Shown here piece by piece: positions 7,971-16,538 of a stretch of DNA of 64,000 nt. The stretch spans positions 124,001-188,000 of the forward strand of contig JAVHLI010000002.1 of NCBI GenBank assembly GCA_031082185.1, given 5' to 3'. Both the position numbers and the translations under genes were made by a program. The notes below the pieces were generated by a model. It did not search any database. It was not told where the DNA came from and saw only the letters and a list, made by a program, of their open reading frames with translations. Each line of letters begins with the position of its first letter. The stretch's first letter is position 1. Source of the stretch: a bacterium (GTDB taxonomy: Bacteria > Sysuimicrobiota > Sysuimicrobiia > Sysuimicrobiales > Humicultoraceae).

Positions 7971-10877
7971 CTACTCAGGCGGCGGATGCGACCCCCCGGC
8001 AGCGCCCGAACGCTCGGCCCGCAGCCGTTCGAGGCGCACCGCCGCGAACTTGTACTCCGGCGTCTTGGCGCCGGCGTCCAGCCCGTCTGCATGGGTGAGC
8101 AGGTTGGCCGCGGCCTCGCGGAAATGGAACGGCACATAGATCATTCCCGGAGGCACAACATCCCCCACGCGGGCCTGGACGCGGATGCTGCCGCGCCTGC
8201 TGCTTATCAGGCACGCCTGGCCGTCGCGCACGCCGGCGCGCGCGGCATCGTCAGGGTGAATCTCAGCATAGGCCCTCGGCTCGCGCCAGTCCAAGGGCGC
8301 GGCCCTCCGCGTCATGGGCCCGCCGTTGTAGTGATACAGGATTCGACCGGTAGAGAGCGCCAGCGGGTAGGCGTCATCGGTGGGCTCGAACGGGGGCATC
8401 GGGGAGGTCGCGTGGAACCGCCCCCTGCCCCGCGAGAACTGCCCGGCGTGCAGGAACAGCGTCCCGGGGTGCTCGAGGGACGGGCACGGCCACTGCAGCC
8501 CCACGGTTTCCAACCGCTCGTGGGTGATGCCGCCGAAGATCGAGCATAGCGCGGCGACCTCGCGCATGACCTCGGCCGCCGAACCGTATGCCCAGCGCAG
8601 GGGGCGGCGGAGCCGCCGGCCCAGACGGCGGCCAACCTCGCATAGGATCGCCCAGTCGGGCCGTGCCTCACCCGGCGGAGGGGTGAAGGGGCGTACCAGT
8701 TGCACCCGCCTTTCGGTGTTGGTGAAGGTACCGCTCTTCTCCGCAAACGAGGCCGCTGGCAGCACCACGTGGGCCAGTTGGGCGGTCTCGGTCAGGAAGA
8801 TCTCCTGGACCACCAGGAACTCAAGCGAGCGCATCGCCCGTTCCATCAGGGTGGCGTCGGGGTTGGTCATCATTAGGTTCTCGCCCATGATGTACATCGC
8901 CCGGATCCGCCCATCGGCGGCGCCCCGAATCATCTCGATGAAGGTCAGTCCGGGTGCCTCGGGCATGGTCAGCTCTCGGCCGGCCTTGGACTGGCGCTGC
9001 GCCCAGGCCCGCGCAAACTTGGCGCGCACCGCGGGGTCTGCGACCTGCTGGTAGCCGGGGTAGACATTGGGCAGCGAGCCCATGTCGCACCCTCCCTGCA
9101 CGTTCACCTGCCCGCGCAGCGGGTTGACCCCGGTAGAGAGACGGCCGATCTGCCCGGTCACCATGGCCAGGTTGGCCAGCGTCTTGACCAGTTCGGTACC
9201 GTTGGAGCGCTCCGTGATTCCCATCCCGTAGAGAATGGTAGACGCACCGCGCGGCGGCGCGTTCTCGCCGCCCTCCGCAGCTGTCCGGCGCAGCCCCAGC
9301 GCGTAGAGCCGGGCCGCCTCGACGATCTGCTCGGCAGGCACGCCGCACGCCGCCGCCGCGACCTCCGGGGTCCAGGCCTCAAGGTGAACGGCGAGCGCCT
9401 CGAACCCCTCGGTGCGCTCGGCAACAAACTCCCTGTCGAGCCACCCGCGGGTCACGATCGCGTTCAGCATCCCCAGGTAGAGCGCGTGGTCGGTACCCTG
9501 CGTCGGCCGCAGGTGCAGCGTAGCGTGCCGGGTCAGGCTGATCTTCCTGGGATCAATCACGATCAGCGTCGCCCCGCGCCTCGTCGCCCTGACCACCTCG
9601 TAGGAGATGACCGGGTGCGCCTCGCCGGTGTTGGATCCGATAACCAGGATGCAGTCGGTGTCCCTGATCTCTCGGATGCTGTTGGTCATTGCTCCACTTC
9701 CGAAGGCGGCGGCCAGACCGGCCACCGAAGGAGCGTGTCAGACCCTGGCGCAGAGGTCCACGTTGTTGGTGCCTATCACCCCCCTCACCAGCTTCTGGAA
9801 GACGTAGTTGTCCTCGTTGGTGCACAGTGCCGAACCGATCCCGGCAAAGGCGTCAGGACCCGATTCCCCCACCACCGCGGCCAGGCGGTCGGCAACCAGG
9901 TCGAGGGCGATCTCCCAATCCACCTCGACATGCGTTTCCCCAGCCGTGGGCGGGCGGCCCAGCGGGGAGCGGCCCAGCGCCGCGGGCGGAGGCGTGTCAA
10001 TCAGCCCCAGCGAGTAGGCCAGGTCGCGCCGGATCAGCGGCCGGCGGAGCCGGTCGGGGTGGCCCACGAACCCCAGGCCGAACCGACCCTTGGTGCAGAG
10101 GAACTCGCCGTTGGCGGGCGCACCGTAGCCGGACACCGACACGATCTCGCCACCCCGGGTGGCCACCTCGATCCCGCAGCCGGTGCCGCAGTATGGGCAG
10201 ACCGTGCGGGTACGGGTGAGATCCCACTCACGCCCCTTGCCGATGCGATCCACCGGCACGAGCGCCGCGGTCGGGCAGACCTGGACGCAGTTGCCGCAGA
10301 AGGTGCACGGCGTCTCCACGAGCGGGGCATCAAACGGCGTGGCCACGAGCGCTTCAAACCCGCGCTGCGCCACCTCGATGGCGCTGGCGCCCACGACCTC
10401 TTCGCAGACGCGCACGCAACGCGTGCACAGGATGCAGTACTGGTGGTCCCGCACGAGAAACGCGTTCTCATCCTGGTACAGCTTACGCGCGATCTCCTTC
10501 TCGTGGCTGCTCTCTGAAATACCGAACTCATAGGCATAGCGCTGCAGGTCGCAGGCACCCGCCTTTTCGCAAATGACGCAATTTAGGGGATGGTCGGACA
10601 GCAGCAGATCTAGCACCTCGCGCCGCTGCATCGTAAGGCGATCGCTGTGCGTGGTAACCACCATGCCGTCTGCAACGGATAGCCCGCAGCTCGGCATGGA
10701 CGCGGCATACCCTTCGACCTCCACCAAGCACAGCCGGCAGCCCCCCCAGGCGGTGAGTTCGGGATGATCGCAGAGGCGCGGGACGTCGAAGCCGGCCCCC
10801 AGAATTGCCTCTAACACTGTGGCCCCTTCCCTAGCCTCTACACTCTTCCCATTTATGGTCAGGATCGCCATCGCCAT
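7971..10877 (-). CDS. fdhA: Selenocysteine-containing formate dehydrogenase catalytic subunit with NuoG-like N-terminus
   Basis: One 968-residue gene is interrupted by an in-frame TGA at 9740-9738 that should encode selenocysteine (residue 380). The context is DLCARV-U-HAPSVAGL, the same setting as Sec140 of E. coli FdhF. The N-terminus carries a [2Fe-2S] domain (CDHPELTAWGGCRLC), a NuoG-type His/Cys cluster (CVICEKAGACD) and two ferredoxin motifs (CILCTRCVRVC, CTFCGNCVQVC). Next comes the molybdopterin-domain cluster CPYCGTGC, then the bis-MGD oxidoreductase and its C-terminal cofactor-binding domain. With the NuoF- and NuoE-like proteins encoded upstream it forms a soluble NAD(P)-linked, possibly ferredoxin-bifurcating, formate dehydrogenase that supplies the first WLP step. 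The ATG at 10877 shares one base with the nuoF-like stop (TGATG). Metal (Mo or W) cannot be told. Confidence 0.92.
9711..9740 (-). promoter_or_regulatory. UGA-Sec codon with bacterial SECIS hairpin
   Basis: The TGA at 9740-9738 is followed after 14 bases by GGCC-GGTCT-GGCC (9723-9711), a four-pair stem with a GGTCT loop. From memory, the E. coli fdhF SECIS has the same GGUCU-type loop at the same distance from its UGA. This is the SelB-binding element needed to read UGA as selenocysteine. Confidence 0.85.
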
Positions 10878-12571
10878 CACCTCAAGGCCTCGCACGCCCC
10901 GGCCGGACAGTGCCGGTCCTGAACGTGGGCATCATATTCGTCTCGGAAGTACCGAAGCGTTGTCATGACCGGGTTCGGTGCGGTCAGGCCCAGGCCGCAC
11001 AGCGAAGAGGTACGCACGGTTGTGGCGACCTGCTCGAGCCGATCAACGTCGCCGGAGCGGGCCTCGCCCATTGTGATCCGGGTGAGAATCCCCAGCATCT
11101 TGCGGGTCCCGATCCGGCAGGGTATGCACTTGCCGCACGACTCGTCCTGCGTGAAGCTCAGGAAGTAGCGCGCCAGGTCCACCATGCAGGTGGTGTCATC
11201 TGCGACCACAAGCCCGCCCGAGCCCATGATGGCGCCGGTCGCCCCCAGGTCCTCGTAGTCCACCGGGGTGTCCAGCAGGGACGCCGGCAGGCACCCTCCG
11301 GAGGGGCCTCCGATCTGTACGGCCTTGATCCGGCGTCCGGGGCGCGCTCCACCCCCGATGTTCTCCACCACGTGCCGCAACGAGGTTCCCAACGGCACCT
11401 CGACCAGGCCGGTGTTCTGGATGGCGCCGGTCAGGGCGAAGACCTTGGTCCCTCCGCTGCGGGTCGTACCGAGACCGGCATACCAATCAGGGCCCCGCAT
11501 CACGATCAGCGGAACGGTTGCAAGCGTTTCAACGTTGTTGATACAGGTGGGGTGCCCCCAGAGCCCTCGCTCGCTCGGGTACGGAGGCCGCATGTACGGC
11601 ACCGCCCGCTCGCCCTGGATGGAACGGATCAGCGCGGTCTCCTCGCCGGATACGAAGGCACCGGCCCCTTCGCGCACGTGGATCTGGTACGCAAACCGGG
11701 TCCCCAACACCGACGGACCCAGCAGACCCCAGGAGGTCGCCTCCTCTACTGCCTTCTTGAGTCGCCCCACGGCCAGCGGGTACTCGTGTCGCACATAGAT
11801 GTACCCTTCCGAAGCTCCCACGGCGTACCCTGCCAGGAGCATCCCCTCGATAACCGCGTGGGGATCGCCTTCCATGATGCTCCGATCCATGAAGGCGCCG
11901 GGGTCGCCCTCATCGCCGTTGCAGATGATGAACTTCCGGGCCCCGCTCTGGGTGCGGGTGAGCATCCACTTCCTGCCTGTTAGAAAACCGGCGCCGCCGC
12001 GCCCCCGCAGGCGCGACTCGGAAACCGCGCCGATTACCCCCTCCGGGCTCATCTCGAAAAGCGCACGGTCCAGGGCGGAATACCCGCCCCGCGCCAGGTA
12101 GGTCCTTATGTCCTCGGGATCCACGACGCCGCAGTTGCGCAGCGTTATCCGCTGCTGGTGGTGATAGAAGGGGATCTGGTGCTCCAAGAGATGGCTCTGG
12201 CCGGTGAGGGGATCGTGGTACAGCAGATCCTCGGATGGCTCCCCCCCGGTATCCAGCCGCTGGATCAGATCGGAAACGCCCTGAGGGCGAACCCCGGTAA
12301 GCAAGAACCCATGGGGTTCCACCCGTACGAGCGGACCCCGGGCACAGAAGCCGTGGCACCCGGTGATGCTCACGGGTGAGGAGGTCGTCTTGCCCAGAGC
12401 TTCGGCAACCTGAAGACTGCCGTTGGAGACGCAACCGGTCCCGGCGCATACCTGGAACCGCCGCGGCACCGCGGCCACCATCTCGGCAAACTGCCGTTCA
12501 GCCTGCAGAACGGCCCCTTCCCCGCGCAGTGGCAATGTTACGGTTGGGCCTCGACCTCCGGGCTCGTTCAT
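10877..12571 (-). CDS. NuoF-like NADH-binding subunit of the formate dehydrogenase complex
   Basis: A 564-residue flavoprotein of the 51-kDa complex I subunit family. The N-terminal 100 residues form a thioredoxin-like part (AGTGCVSNGS, GCHGFCARGP). The core has the NADH/FMN motifs GRGGAGFLTGRKW and the GDEGDPGAFMDR loop. The C-terminal [4Fe-4S] site reads ESCGKCIPCRIGTRKM. It accepts or delivers electrons at NAD(P)H. Start and stop overlap the neighbouring nuoE-like and fdhA genes (ATGA, TGATG), so the three subunits are tightly coupled, as in Hyl/Hnd/Fdh soluble complexes. A separate C-terminal ferredoxin domain of the HndC type is not seen, only CPAGAC near the end. Confidence 0.92.
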   Translation of the reverse strand: MNEPGGRGPTVTLPLRGEGAVLQAERQFAEMVAAVPRRFQVCAGTGCVSNGSLQVAEALGKTTSSPVSITGCHGFCARGPLVRVEPHGFLLTGVRPQGVSDLIQRLDTGGEPSEDLLYHDPLTGQSHLLEHQIPFYHHQQRITLRNCGVVDPEDIRTYLARGGYSALDRALFEMSPEGVIGAVSESRLRGRGGAGFLTGRKWMLTRTQSGARKFIICNGDEGDPGAFMDRSIMEGDPHAVIEGMLLAGYAVGASEGYIYVRHEYPLAVGRLKKAVEEATSWGLLGPSVLGTRFAYQIHVREGAGAFVSGEETALIRSIQGERAVPYMRPPYPSERGLWGHPTCINNVETLATVPLIVMRGPDWYAGLGTTRSGGTKVFALTGAIQNTGLVEVPLGTSLRHVVENIGGGARPGRRIKAVQIGGPSGGCLPASLLDTPVDYEDLGATGAIMGSGGLVVADDTTCMVDLARYFLSFTQDESCGKCIPCRIGTRKMLGILTRITMGEARSGDVDRLEQVATTVRTSSLCGLGLTAPNPVMTTLRYFRDEYDAHVQDRHCPAGACEALR

Positions 12572-13116
12572 TGCGATGCCTCCGCGTCTGGAGCCCTGTA
12601 CCTGTCCAGAACCCCTCTGATGCGCTCCGGGCTTACCGTCCCGTGCACATCATGGTTGACCACAATCGCAGGCGCCAGGCTGCAGCATCCGATGCACGCG
12701 ACGGTCTGAAGGCTGAACATCCCGTCAGGAGTGCTCTCATCTTCCGAGATCCTCAGGTCTTCCTTGATAGCCTTGATTATCGCCGACGAGCCGGCCACGT
12801 GACACGCCGTTCCGCGGCACACGTGGACCGAGTAGCGCGCCGGGGGGGTGAAACGAAACTGATTGTAGAACGTGGCCACCCCGTAGATACGCGCGAGCGG
12901 AACGCCCATCTCGCGGGCCGCGTACCGCATCGCGCGCTCCGGTAGATAGCCGTACCGCTCCTGAAGCGCCTGCAGCGCCGACACAACGGTGTCACGGCGC
13001 CCTCGATAGGGCTCCAGGAGGCACAGCAGCTCGGGCGGCGGCGGTTCGGCCAGGGGATCGCCAAGGTAGACTGTCTTGCGCGGCCGGGCCGTGGTGCCTG
13101 ACACGGCAGAGGTCAT
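12568..13116 (-). CDS. NuoE-like [2Fe-2S] subunit of the formate dehydrogenase complex
   Basis: A 182-residue thioredoxin-fold ferredoxin of the 24-kDa complex I family. The [2Fe-2S] ligands are in CRGTACHVAG and CIGCCSLAP. The helical N-terminal part includes RYGYLPERAM and GVATFYNQF. The ATG at 13116 is chosen because GGGAGGG lies seven bases upstream. A TTG six bases earlier is a poorer start. It lies two bases after folD and overlaps the nuoF-like gene. It passes electrons between the FMN subunit and FdhA or, in bifurcating enzymes, tunes the flavin. Confidence 0.92.
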   Translation of the reverse strand: MTSAVSGTTARPRKTVYLGDPLAEPPPPELLCLLEPYRGRRDTVVSALQALQERYGYLPERAMRYAAREMGVPLARIYGVATFYNQFRFTPPARYSVHVCRGTACHVAGSSAIIKAIKEDLRISEDESTPDGMFSLQTVACIGCCSLAPAIVVNHDVHGTVSPERIRGVLDRYRAPDAEASQ

Positions 13117-13118
13117 TA

Positions 13119-14042
13119 TCAAACCCTCCCCGCGGCTCGAAATGCGTTGCGCATGAGCAGCATGTTGGTGACCGATCCGACACCACCCGGTACGGGTGTA
13201 ATGGCGCCCGCGACCTCCTGGACCTCGTCGAAGGCAACGTCGCCCACCGTCTTCTTCTTGGGACGGCCGCGGTCGTCCAGCACGGGCTGACCCGCGCCGT
13301 CCACAACCGGCTTCATGTTGATGCCCACGTCCACGACGATGGCGCCCGGTTTGACCATCGCAGCGGTTATGAACTCGGCCTTACCCATGGCGACGATCAG
13401 GATGTCGGCCCTGCGCGTGTGCGCGGGCAGGGTACCGGCCTTGGAAGTGAAGGAGTGCACGGTGGTGACCGTCGCGTTTCGCTCCAGCGCAAGGAAGTAC
13501 GCTGGCTTGCCCACGATGTTGCTGCGTCCTACTATGACCAGCTCCTTGCCCTCGAAAGCCGTCTTCGGATCCAGCCCCTTGCGGGCGTAAAACCGCTCCA
13601 GCAGGACATAGCAGGCCCATGGGGTGGCGGGGTAGACCAAGGGCTGCCCCAGGGACAGGCGGCCGGCGTTGATCGCGTGCAGGCAATCAATGTCCTTGGC
13701 AGGGTCCATCGCATCGAGCACGGGCGCCTCAGGTATACCTTTGGGGAATGGCCGCAGCGGGAGGATACCGTGCACCGTTGGGTCCTGGTTGAGCGCGTGC
13801 ATACCACCCAGAACGTCAGACGGCGTGGCCTCTGCCGGTAGCGAGACGTCCCTGTAGGCCAGCCCTATCTCTGCCGCGGTGCGCTCTACCTGGCGCCGGT
13901 ACATCTTCGCGCCGTAGTCATCTCCGACCAGAAGCGTGGCCAGGCCCGGATTGCGCCCCCCCGCCTGCATCCGGGCGATCTCGACCTTGAGTTCGGACTT
14001 GATCTCCTCGGCGATAGCGTTGCCGTCAATGATCTCTGCCAT
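13119..14042 (-). CDS. folD: Bifunctional methylene-THF dehydrogenase / methenyl-THF cyclohydrolase
   Basis: A 307-residue FolD. It begins with the family signature IDGNAIAEEIK, has the catalytic Lys region GDDYGAKMYRRQ, the nucleotide-binding GRSNIVGKP and the closing motif PVPGGVGSVTNMLL. It interconverts methenyl- and methylene-THF with NAD(P)H, the central step of the methyl branch. A short insert (about residues 245-262) with several Lys and Arg residues is slightly unusual. It is six bases downstream of fchA, so two cyclohydrolase candidates sit side by side, and FolD may act mainly as the dehydrogenase. Confidence 0.96.
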   Translation of the reverse strand: MAEIIDGNAIAEEIKSELKVEIARMQAGGRNPGLATLLVGDDYGAKMYRRQVERTAAEIGLAYRDVSLPAEATPSDVLGGMHALNQDPTVHGILPLRPFPKGIPEAPVLDAMDPAKDIDCLHAINAGRLSLGQPLVYPATPWACYVLLERFYARKGLDPKTAFEGKELVIVGRSNIVGKPAYFLALERNATVTTVHSFTSKAGTLPAHTRRADILIVAMGKAEFITAAMVKPGAIVVDVGINMKPVVDGAGQPVLDDRGRPKKKTVGDVAFDEVQEVAGAITPVPGGVGSVTNMLLMRNAFRAAGRV

Positions 14043-14048
14043 CGGCGC

Positions 14049-14675
14049 TCACCCAAGCCTCTCGTAGGTGATCTTCAACACCTCGTCGCGCACCGCCCGT
14101 ATGCCTTCCAGGCTGGCTTGGATCCCTGCCCACAGCGGACCGGTGAACGAGGGATCACCGATCGGCCCCAGGTTGATCTTGACGTTGAGGGCGGCGCTCT
14201 GCGCCCCTGAGTCGGCCAGCAGCGCCGCGATGGCGGCGTCGGTGATAAGCTGCACGTTGCCCTTCTCGGTCACGACTTTGCTCCAGCGGGCCACCTCTTC
14301 GCACAGGCGGATCACCCCGGCCGGAACCGCGGAGGCCTCGCGCAGGGCCTGCCGGATTGCCGCCTTGCGGGCAGCCTTCTGCTCATCGGTCTCGCGGGGC
14401 ATCTTGTAGGCCTCCATCACCCGTCGGAACGACTCGGCGTCCTGATCAATGGCCGCCAAGAACTCCCCTCGCAGCGCGTCGGCCCGATCCCTGGCCTGCT
14501 CCATCTCCGCCTGGACCGCCGCGTACTTCTCCCTGCCTACGGTCAGGTTGGCCACCATGCTGATCAGCGCGGCGCCGGTGGCCGCGGTCAGCGCGGCCGC
14601 AGCCCCGCCTCCCGGCTCCGGGGCGGCCGAGGCCAGCTTGGCCAGAAACTCATCGATTGGCATGTCCGGGTACAT
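14049..14675 (-). CDS. fchA: Methenyl-THF cyclohydrolase / formiminotransferase-cyclodeaminase family protein
   Basis: About 208 residues, all-helical FTCD_C family. Marks are the N-terminal PDMPIDEFLAKLASAAPEPGGG and the following Ala-rich helix, the usual FchA start. In acetogens FchA hydrolyses methenyl-THF to 10-formyl-THF, or the reverse. The ATG at 14675 is chosen because GGGAGG sits seven bases upstream. An ATG further up overlaps the preceding gene. Its place between the Hdr genes and folD fits the methyl branch. Confidence 0.88.
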   Translation of the reverse strand: MYPDMPIDEFLAKLASAAPEPGGGAAAALTAATGAALISMVANLTVGREKYAAVQAEMEQARDRADALRGEFLAAIDQDAESFRRVMEAYKMPRETDEQKAARKAAIRQALREASAVPAGVIRLCEEVARWSKVVTEKGNVQLITDAAIAALLADSGAQSAALNVKINLGPIGDPSFTGPLWAGIQASLEGIRAVRDEVLKITYERLG

Positions 14676-14691
14676 GTCTACCTCCCTGTGA

Positions 14692-16071
14692 TCAGATCTC
14701 GGCACCGCTGCCGGTGAGTCCCCTCATCTGGAGCAGCGGGCGCGGATCGGTCATCAGACCCTCAAGACCCGCAGCACGCTCCTGGAGGCCAAATGCAATT
14801 GCCATCAGTTGAGTGAAGTAGAAGGCCGGCATGGGTGGCAGACCGGCGGCGCGCGCCGCCTCTTCCTGCCGGGCGTCAAGGTTATTGTGACAGAGAGGGC
14901 AGGCTACCGCCAACGCCTCTGCGCCGGCGGCCTGAGCGTCCCGCAAGATGCGCCCCGTCAGTTCGATAACCAGTTCAGGGCGCACGACCGCGTGTCCCGC
15001 CCCGCAGCACTCGGTCTTGTACGACCAGGGGACCGGAACCCCGCCCAACGCCCGGATCAGATGATCCATCTCCATCGGATACTCGGGGCGCGCTGCGCCG
15101 GTGACCGCGGGCGGTCGCGTGAGCAGGCAGCCGTAATAGCAGGCCACCCGCATGCCCCGCAGCGGACGCTGGACCCTGGCACGGACCGACTCCACCCCGC
15201 CTTCCAGGAAGGTGTGCAGCAGGTGCTGCACGCGCAGCGCCTGCGGAGCCTGGTCCGCGGCCTCCACCTGGGCATGACGCAGCCGGGAGAAGCAGGCGGC
15301 GCAGGGCGCGGTTACGGCGGCGTGCCCTGCCCGGGCGGCAAGGCTCAGGTTGGCCAGCGGTAGCTCCAGGGCTAGCTCGGCAGAAGTCTGGTGCCCCGCG
15401 GTGGCCCCGCAGCACCGCCACCCGCTGATCTCTCGCAGCTTCACCCCGAGCTTGGCGGCCACCGCGCGCGTGGAGGTGTCGTACTCCCTCGCGCTGCCGT
15501 GCAGCGCGCACCCGGGGTAGTATGCGATCTCGCCCGTTTCCGCCTGTTTGTCCGAGGGGCGACCGGGTAGGTCGGGCACCAGTCGAAGCTTGCCCGCCTT
15601 GAGCATGCGGAGCGCGAACTTCATCTGGCGGAGCGGCTGGCGCATCCGGAGATTGACCTCTGCTCCCACGCCCGCTTCAAACAGCCGCCCGAACAGGCGG
15701 ATGCTGCGAACCGCTGCCTGCGTGAAGATCAGCGCCTCGGGCACGCGCGCGGGAATGCGCCGTCGCGCGGCGACGATCCGCAGCGCATCCATAACGCGGG
15801 CCACGTCAATCCCCTGGGGGCAGCGCGCTGTGCACGACTGGCAGGAAGCGCACAGCCAGAAGGTGTTGCTCCGCAGCAGCCGTTCGTCAACCCCAAGCTG
15901 CAGCGCGCGCATCGCGGCGTGCGGCGCCAGGTCCATCTCCGCGGCCAGCGGGCATCCGCTCGTGCACACCTTACACTGGAAGCAGAGTGGGATATCCTGG
16001 CCGCTCTCCTGCCGGACCTCGTGGGCAAGCGTAGAACGGGTCATGGAACGGGTTGCGGTTGGCATCGTCAC
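14692..16071 (-). CDS. HdrC-HdrB fusion protein
   Basis: A single 459-residue chain joins HdrC and HdrB. Residues 1-170 hold the two HdrC cluster motifs CFQCKVCTSGCP and CASCQSCTARCP. Residues 185-440 hold both HdrB CCG repeats (WRCCGATA with APCAACF, and TECCGAGH with ACPLCHNN). The join begins near IAYYPGC, the normal HdrB N-terminus. The fusion fixes a 1:1 ratio and a direct electron path from the HdrA clusters to the non-cubane clusters. The GTG start overlaps the mvhD stop (GTGA). With MvhD and the giant HdrA encoded just upstream it should form one HdrABC-MvhD complex. Its substrate is unknown, and methylene-THF reduction is the likely context. Confidence 0.92.
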   Translation of the reverse strand: MTMPTATRSMTRSTLAHEVRQESGQDIPLCFQCKVCTSGCPLAAEMDLAPHAAMRALQLGVDERLLRSNTFWLCASCQSCTARCPQGIDVARVMDALRIVAARRRIPARVPEALIFTQAAVRSIRLFGRLFEAGVGAEVNLRMRQPLRQMKFALRMLKAGKLRLVPDLPGRPSDKQAETGEIAYYPGCALHGSAREYDTSTRAVAAKLGVKLREISGWRCCGATAGHQTSAELALELPLANLSLAARAGHAAVTAPCAACFSRLRHAQVEAADQAPQALRVQHLLHTFLEGGVESVRARVQRPLRGMRVACYYGCLLTRPPAVTGAARPEYPMEMDHLIRALGGVPVPWSYKTECCGAGHAVVRPELVIELTGRILRDAQAAGAEALAVACPLCHNNLDARQEEAARAAGLPPMPAFYFTQLMAIAFGLQERAAGLEGLMTDPRPLLQMRGLTGSGAEI

Positions 16072-16538
16072 AGATCTGCTCCGGTCCGCGCCCGCTTAAT
16101 CGGCGTCGGGCCCAGCGCGGTTATGCGCTCGGTCATCTCTCGGGCTATCTCGGCAAACCGCGGGCCCTCGGCCGAGGAGAGATTGAACATCTCCAGGCGC
16201 TGCCCACCGATGCCAACCGCGTCGAGGCGCTCCTTGAGGTACCGCACCCGTGCCTTGGCGTGGTAGTTGCCTACCTGGTAGTGGCACTGCCCTTCTAGGC
16301 ACCCTGCCACGAACACCCCGTCGGCCCCGGCCTCAAAGGCGCGCAGGATGTAGATGGGGTCAATTCCGCCGGTGCACGGCAGCAGAACCACCTTCACATT
16401 GGGGGGATAGGCCAGACGCATTACGCCCGCCAGGTCGGCGGCGGCGTAGGCGCAGTAGAAGCAGCAGAAGGCCACGACCTCCACCCCGGCCGGGGCGGCC
16501 TCGGCCTCCGTTGGGGCCTGGGCAACGTCAGTTGACAC
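16068..16538 (-). CDS. mvhD: MvhD-like iron-sulfur subunit
   Basis: A 156-residue protein of the MvhD/FlpD family. Conserved Cys lie in FCCFYCAYAAADLAG (about residues 24-38), LLPCTGG and VAGCLEGQCHYQ. MvhD carries a [2Fe-2S] cluster and connects HdrA to a hydrogenase, formate dehydrogenase or NAD(P)H donor. The GTG start at 16538 overlaps the giant hdrA by 11 bases and has GGAGGT five bases upstream. It lies between hdrA and the hdrCB fusion, so it is a subunit of that complex. Confidence 0.93.
   Translation of the reverse strand: MSTDVAQAPTEAEAAPAGVEVVAFCCFYCAYAAADLAGVMRLAYPPNVKVVLLPCTGGIDPIYILRAFEAGADGVFVAGCLEGQCHYQVGNYHAKARVRYLKERLDAVGIGGQRLEMFNLSSAEGPRFAEIAREMTERITALGPTPIKRARTGADL

Noticed and set aside
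9738-9740. TGA as a true stop, giving two truncated formate dehydrogenase genes
   Set aside because: The protein continues in the same frame with the exact FdhF Sec context and a SECIS-like hairpin.
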